Assembly: GCA_944322725.1 (NCBI GenBank)
Contig: CALUPU010000001.1
Coordinates: 186,001 to 250,000, forward strand
Source of the DNA: Candidatus Gastranaerophilales bacterium
GTDB lineage: Bacteria > Cyanobacteriota > Vampirovibrionia > Gastranaerophilales > Gastranaerophilaceae
DNA: 64,000 bases
Direction: 5' to 3'
Numbering within the stretch: position 1 is the first letter of the stretch; the number at the start of each line of letters is the position of its first letter. This document shows positions 63,343-64,000 of the stretch, piece after piece. Position numbers and translations under genes: made by a program. Under the pieces are notes generated by a model. That model had not been told where the DNA came from, made no database searches, and saw nothing but the letters and a program-made list of their open reading frames with translations.

Positions 63343-64000
63343 ATGATTAAAATCGGTACAGCTCTTTTTGAGGCAACAGAAGAACTGGAAAGAGAAAAGG
63401 GGATTTCAAAAGAAGTAATTATTGAATCTTTAAAAGATGCCCTTGTTGCGGCTTATAAAAAACATATCAAAGTAAAAGAAGCACCGAATGTAGAAGCGAT
63501 TCTCGATGAAGTAACAGGCGAAATCGGCGTTTTCAGAACAAAGCTTGTTGTAGAAAACGTAGAAGACGAAAACCTCGAAATTTCTTTGGAAGACGCAAAA
63601 GAAATCGATGACGAGGTAGAACTTGAAGATGAGGTTAAAATCGAAGTTACTCCTGAAAACTTTGGTCGTATTGCAGCTCAATCAGCTAAACAGGTAATCA
63701 CACAAAGAATCAGAGAAGCTGAAAGAAAACTTGTTCTTGACGAATTCCTCGAAAAGAAAGGTACTCTCACTACAGGTATCATCCAACGTGTTGAAAACAG
63801 AAATGTGTTTGTTAACATCGGCAAAACTGATGCTATTCTGCCTTTCAGAGAACAAATCCCCGGTGAATACTACAAACCTGGTAACAGAATCAGAGTATTT
63901 GTTCTTAACGTAAAAGAAACAAACAGATTGCCGCAGGTTATTGTTTCTCACGCTCACGCTGAAATCGTAAGAGAACTTTTCGAACTTGAGGTACCAGAAA
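63343..64000 (+). CDS. nusA: Transcription factor NusA (5' part, runs off window end)
   Basis: The first 219 codons of NusA. AAGGAG lies six bases before the ATG. The N-terminal RNA-polymerase-binding domain (about 1-130, LVAAYKKHIKVKEAPNVEA) is followed by the S1 domain (about 140-200, KGTLTTGIIQRVENRNVFVN), with IGKTDAILPFREQIPGE, and the beginning of KH1 (LPQVIVSHAHAEIVRELFEL). NusA regulates pausing and termination, and in other bacteria affects its own leader. It continues beyond 64000. Confidence 0.96.
   Translation, partial: MIKIGTALFEATEELEREKGISKEVIIESLKDALVAAYKKHIKVKEAPNVEAILDEVTGEIGVFRTKLVVENVEDENLEISLEDAKEIDDEVELEDEVKIEVTPENFGRIAAQSAKQVITQRIREAERKLVLDEFLEKKGTLTTGIIQRVENRNVFVNIGKTDAILPFREQIPGEYYKPGNRIRVFVLNVKETNRLPQVIVSHAHAEIVRELFELEVPE

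Noticed and set aside
63430-63957. Leftward frames opposite nusA
   Set aside because: They are shadow frames of the nusA coding strand; the rightward frame has clear NusA motifs and ribosome site.

Overview
This is an AT-rich, gene-dense bacterial chromosome segment. The gene content and several recurring protein styles suggest an uncultured, fermentative gut-type bacterium, most likely of the non-photosynthetic cyanobacterial relatives (Vampirovibrionia/Melainabacteria, Candidatus Gastranaerophilales). The pointers are short exported proteins beginning MGMA(A/T)SQ, a VSFKG-containing membrane protein, an RNase E/G behind a fused TIGR03960/DUF2344 radical SAM protein, and Gram-negative features (TolC-type channel, MCE/MlaD protein, dTDP-rhamnose pathway). 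The lineage is an inference from style; no rRNA is present to test it. No phage, intact mobile element or CRISPR array was seen.

Layout. 0-2.3 kb: tRNA-Arg, a broken Fic-protein remnant, a zinc alcohol dehydrogenase and a TPR protein. 2.3-5.3 kb: a TolC-like channel with a double palindromic operator, a membrane HELGH protein and an exported YD-repeat protein. 5.3-9.9 kb: a leftward run rfbC-rfbB-rfbD-rfbA (dTDP-L-rhamnose) followed by a 10TM permease and a small membrane protein. 10-18 kb: a MATE exporter, then a leftward run of eight genes (FAD oxidase, cutA, HEFTH metallopeptidase-like, MlaD, upp, pgeF, SEC-C protein, family 4 uracil-DNA glycosylase). 18.3-23 kb: a small DegP-like protease and a cluster of coiled-coil MGMA(A/T)SQ proteins. 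23.3-27 kb: ilvC, a leader RNA with terminator and antiterminator, and two lineage-specific proteins. 27-32.5 kb: a leftward run of an MnmC-type methyltransferase, a FAD oxidoreductase, ribE, ribBA and a GNAT protein. 32.5-34.5 kb: an EF-hand protein and a NarL-type response regulator, in a zone carrying five copies of a 21-bp motif. 34.5-38.8 kb: nadB-nadC-etfB-etfA. 39-49.6 kb: two Q/P-rich paralogues, the radical SAM/RNase G pair, coaX, lspA and an rluD-like gene. 49.9-64 kb: another MGM-family paralogue, engB, a 31-residue membrane protein, a hisC-HAD fusion with hisB, ligA, a PLP decarboxylase, a leftward run pxpA-like-yvcK-panB-panC, and rimP-nusA (nusA runs off the end).

How the genes connect. 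Several metabolic routes are partly present: rhamnose nucleotide synthesis is complete; riboflavin (ribE, ribBA), NAD (nadB, nadC), pantothenate/CoA (panB, panC, coaX), histidine (hisB, hisC-HAD) and branched-chain amino acids (ilvC) are represented by some steps. The most unusual parts are (i) the MGMA(A/T)SQ family, which keeps N- and C-terminal helices but has a variable or absent central domain, a flagellin-like architecture without flagellar genes; (ii) the 24.5-kb leader RNA; (iii) the 21-bp repeat cluster at 30.9-33.8 kb; and (iv) an intrinsic terminator inside the rimP-nusA leader.
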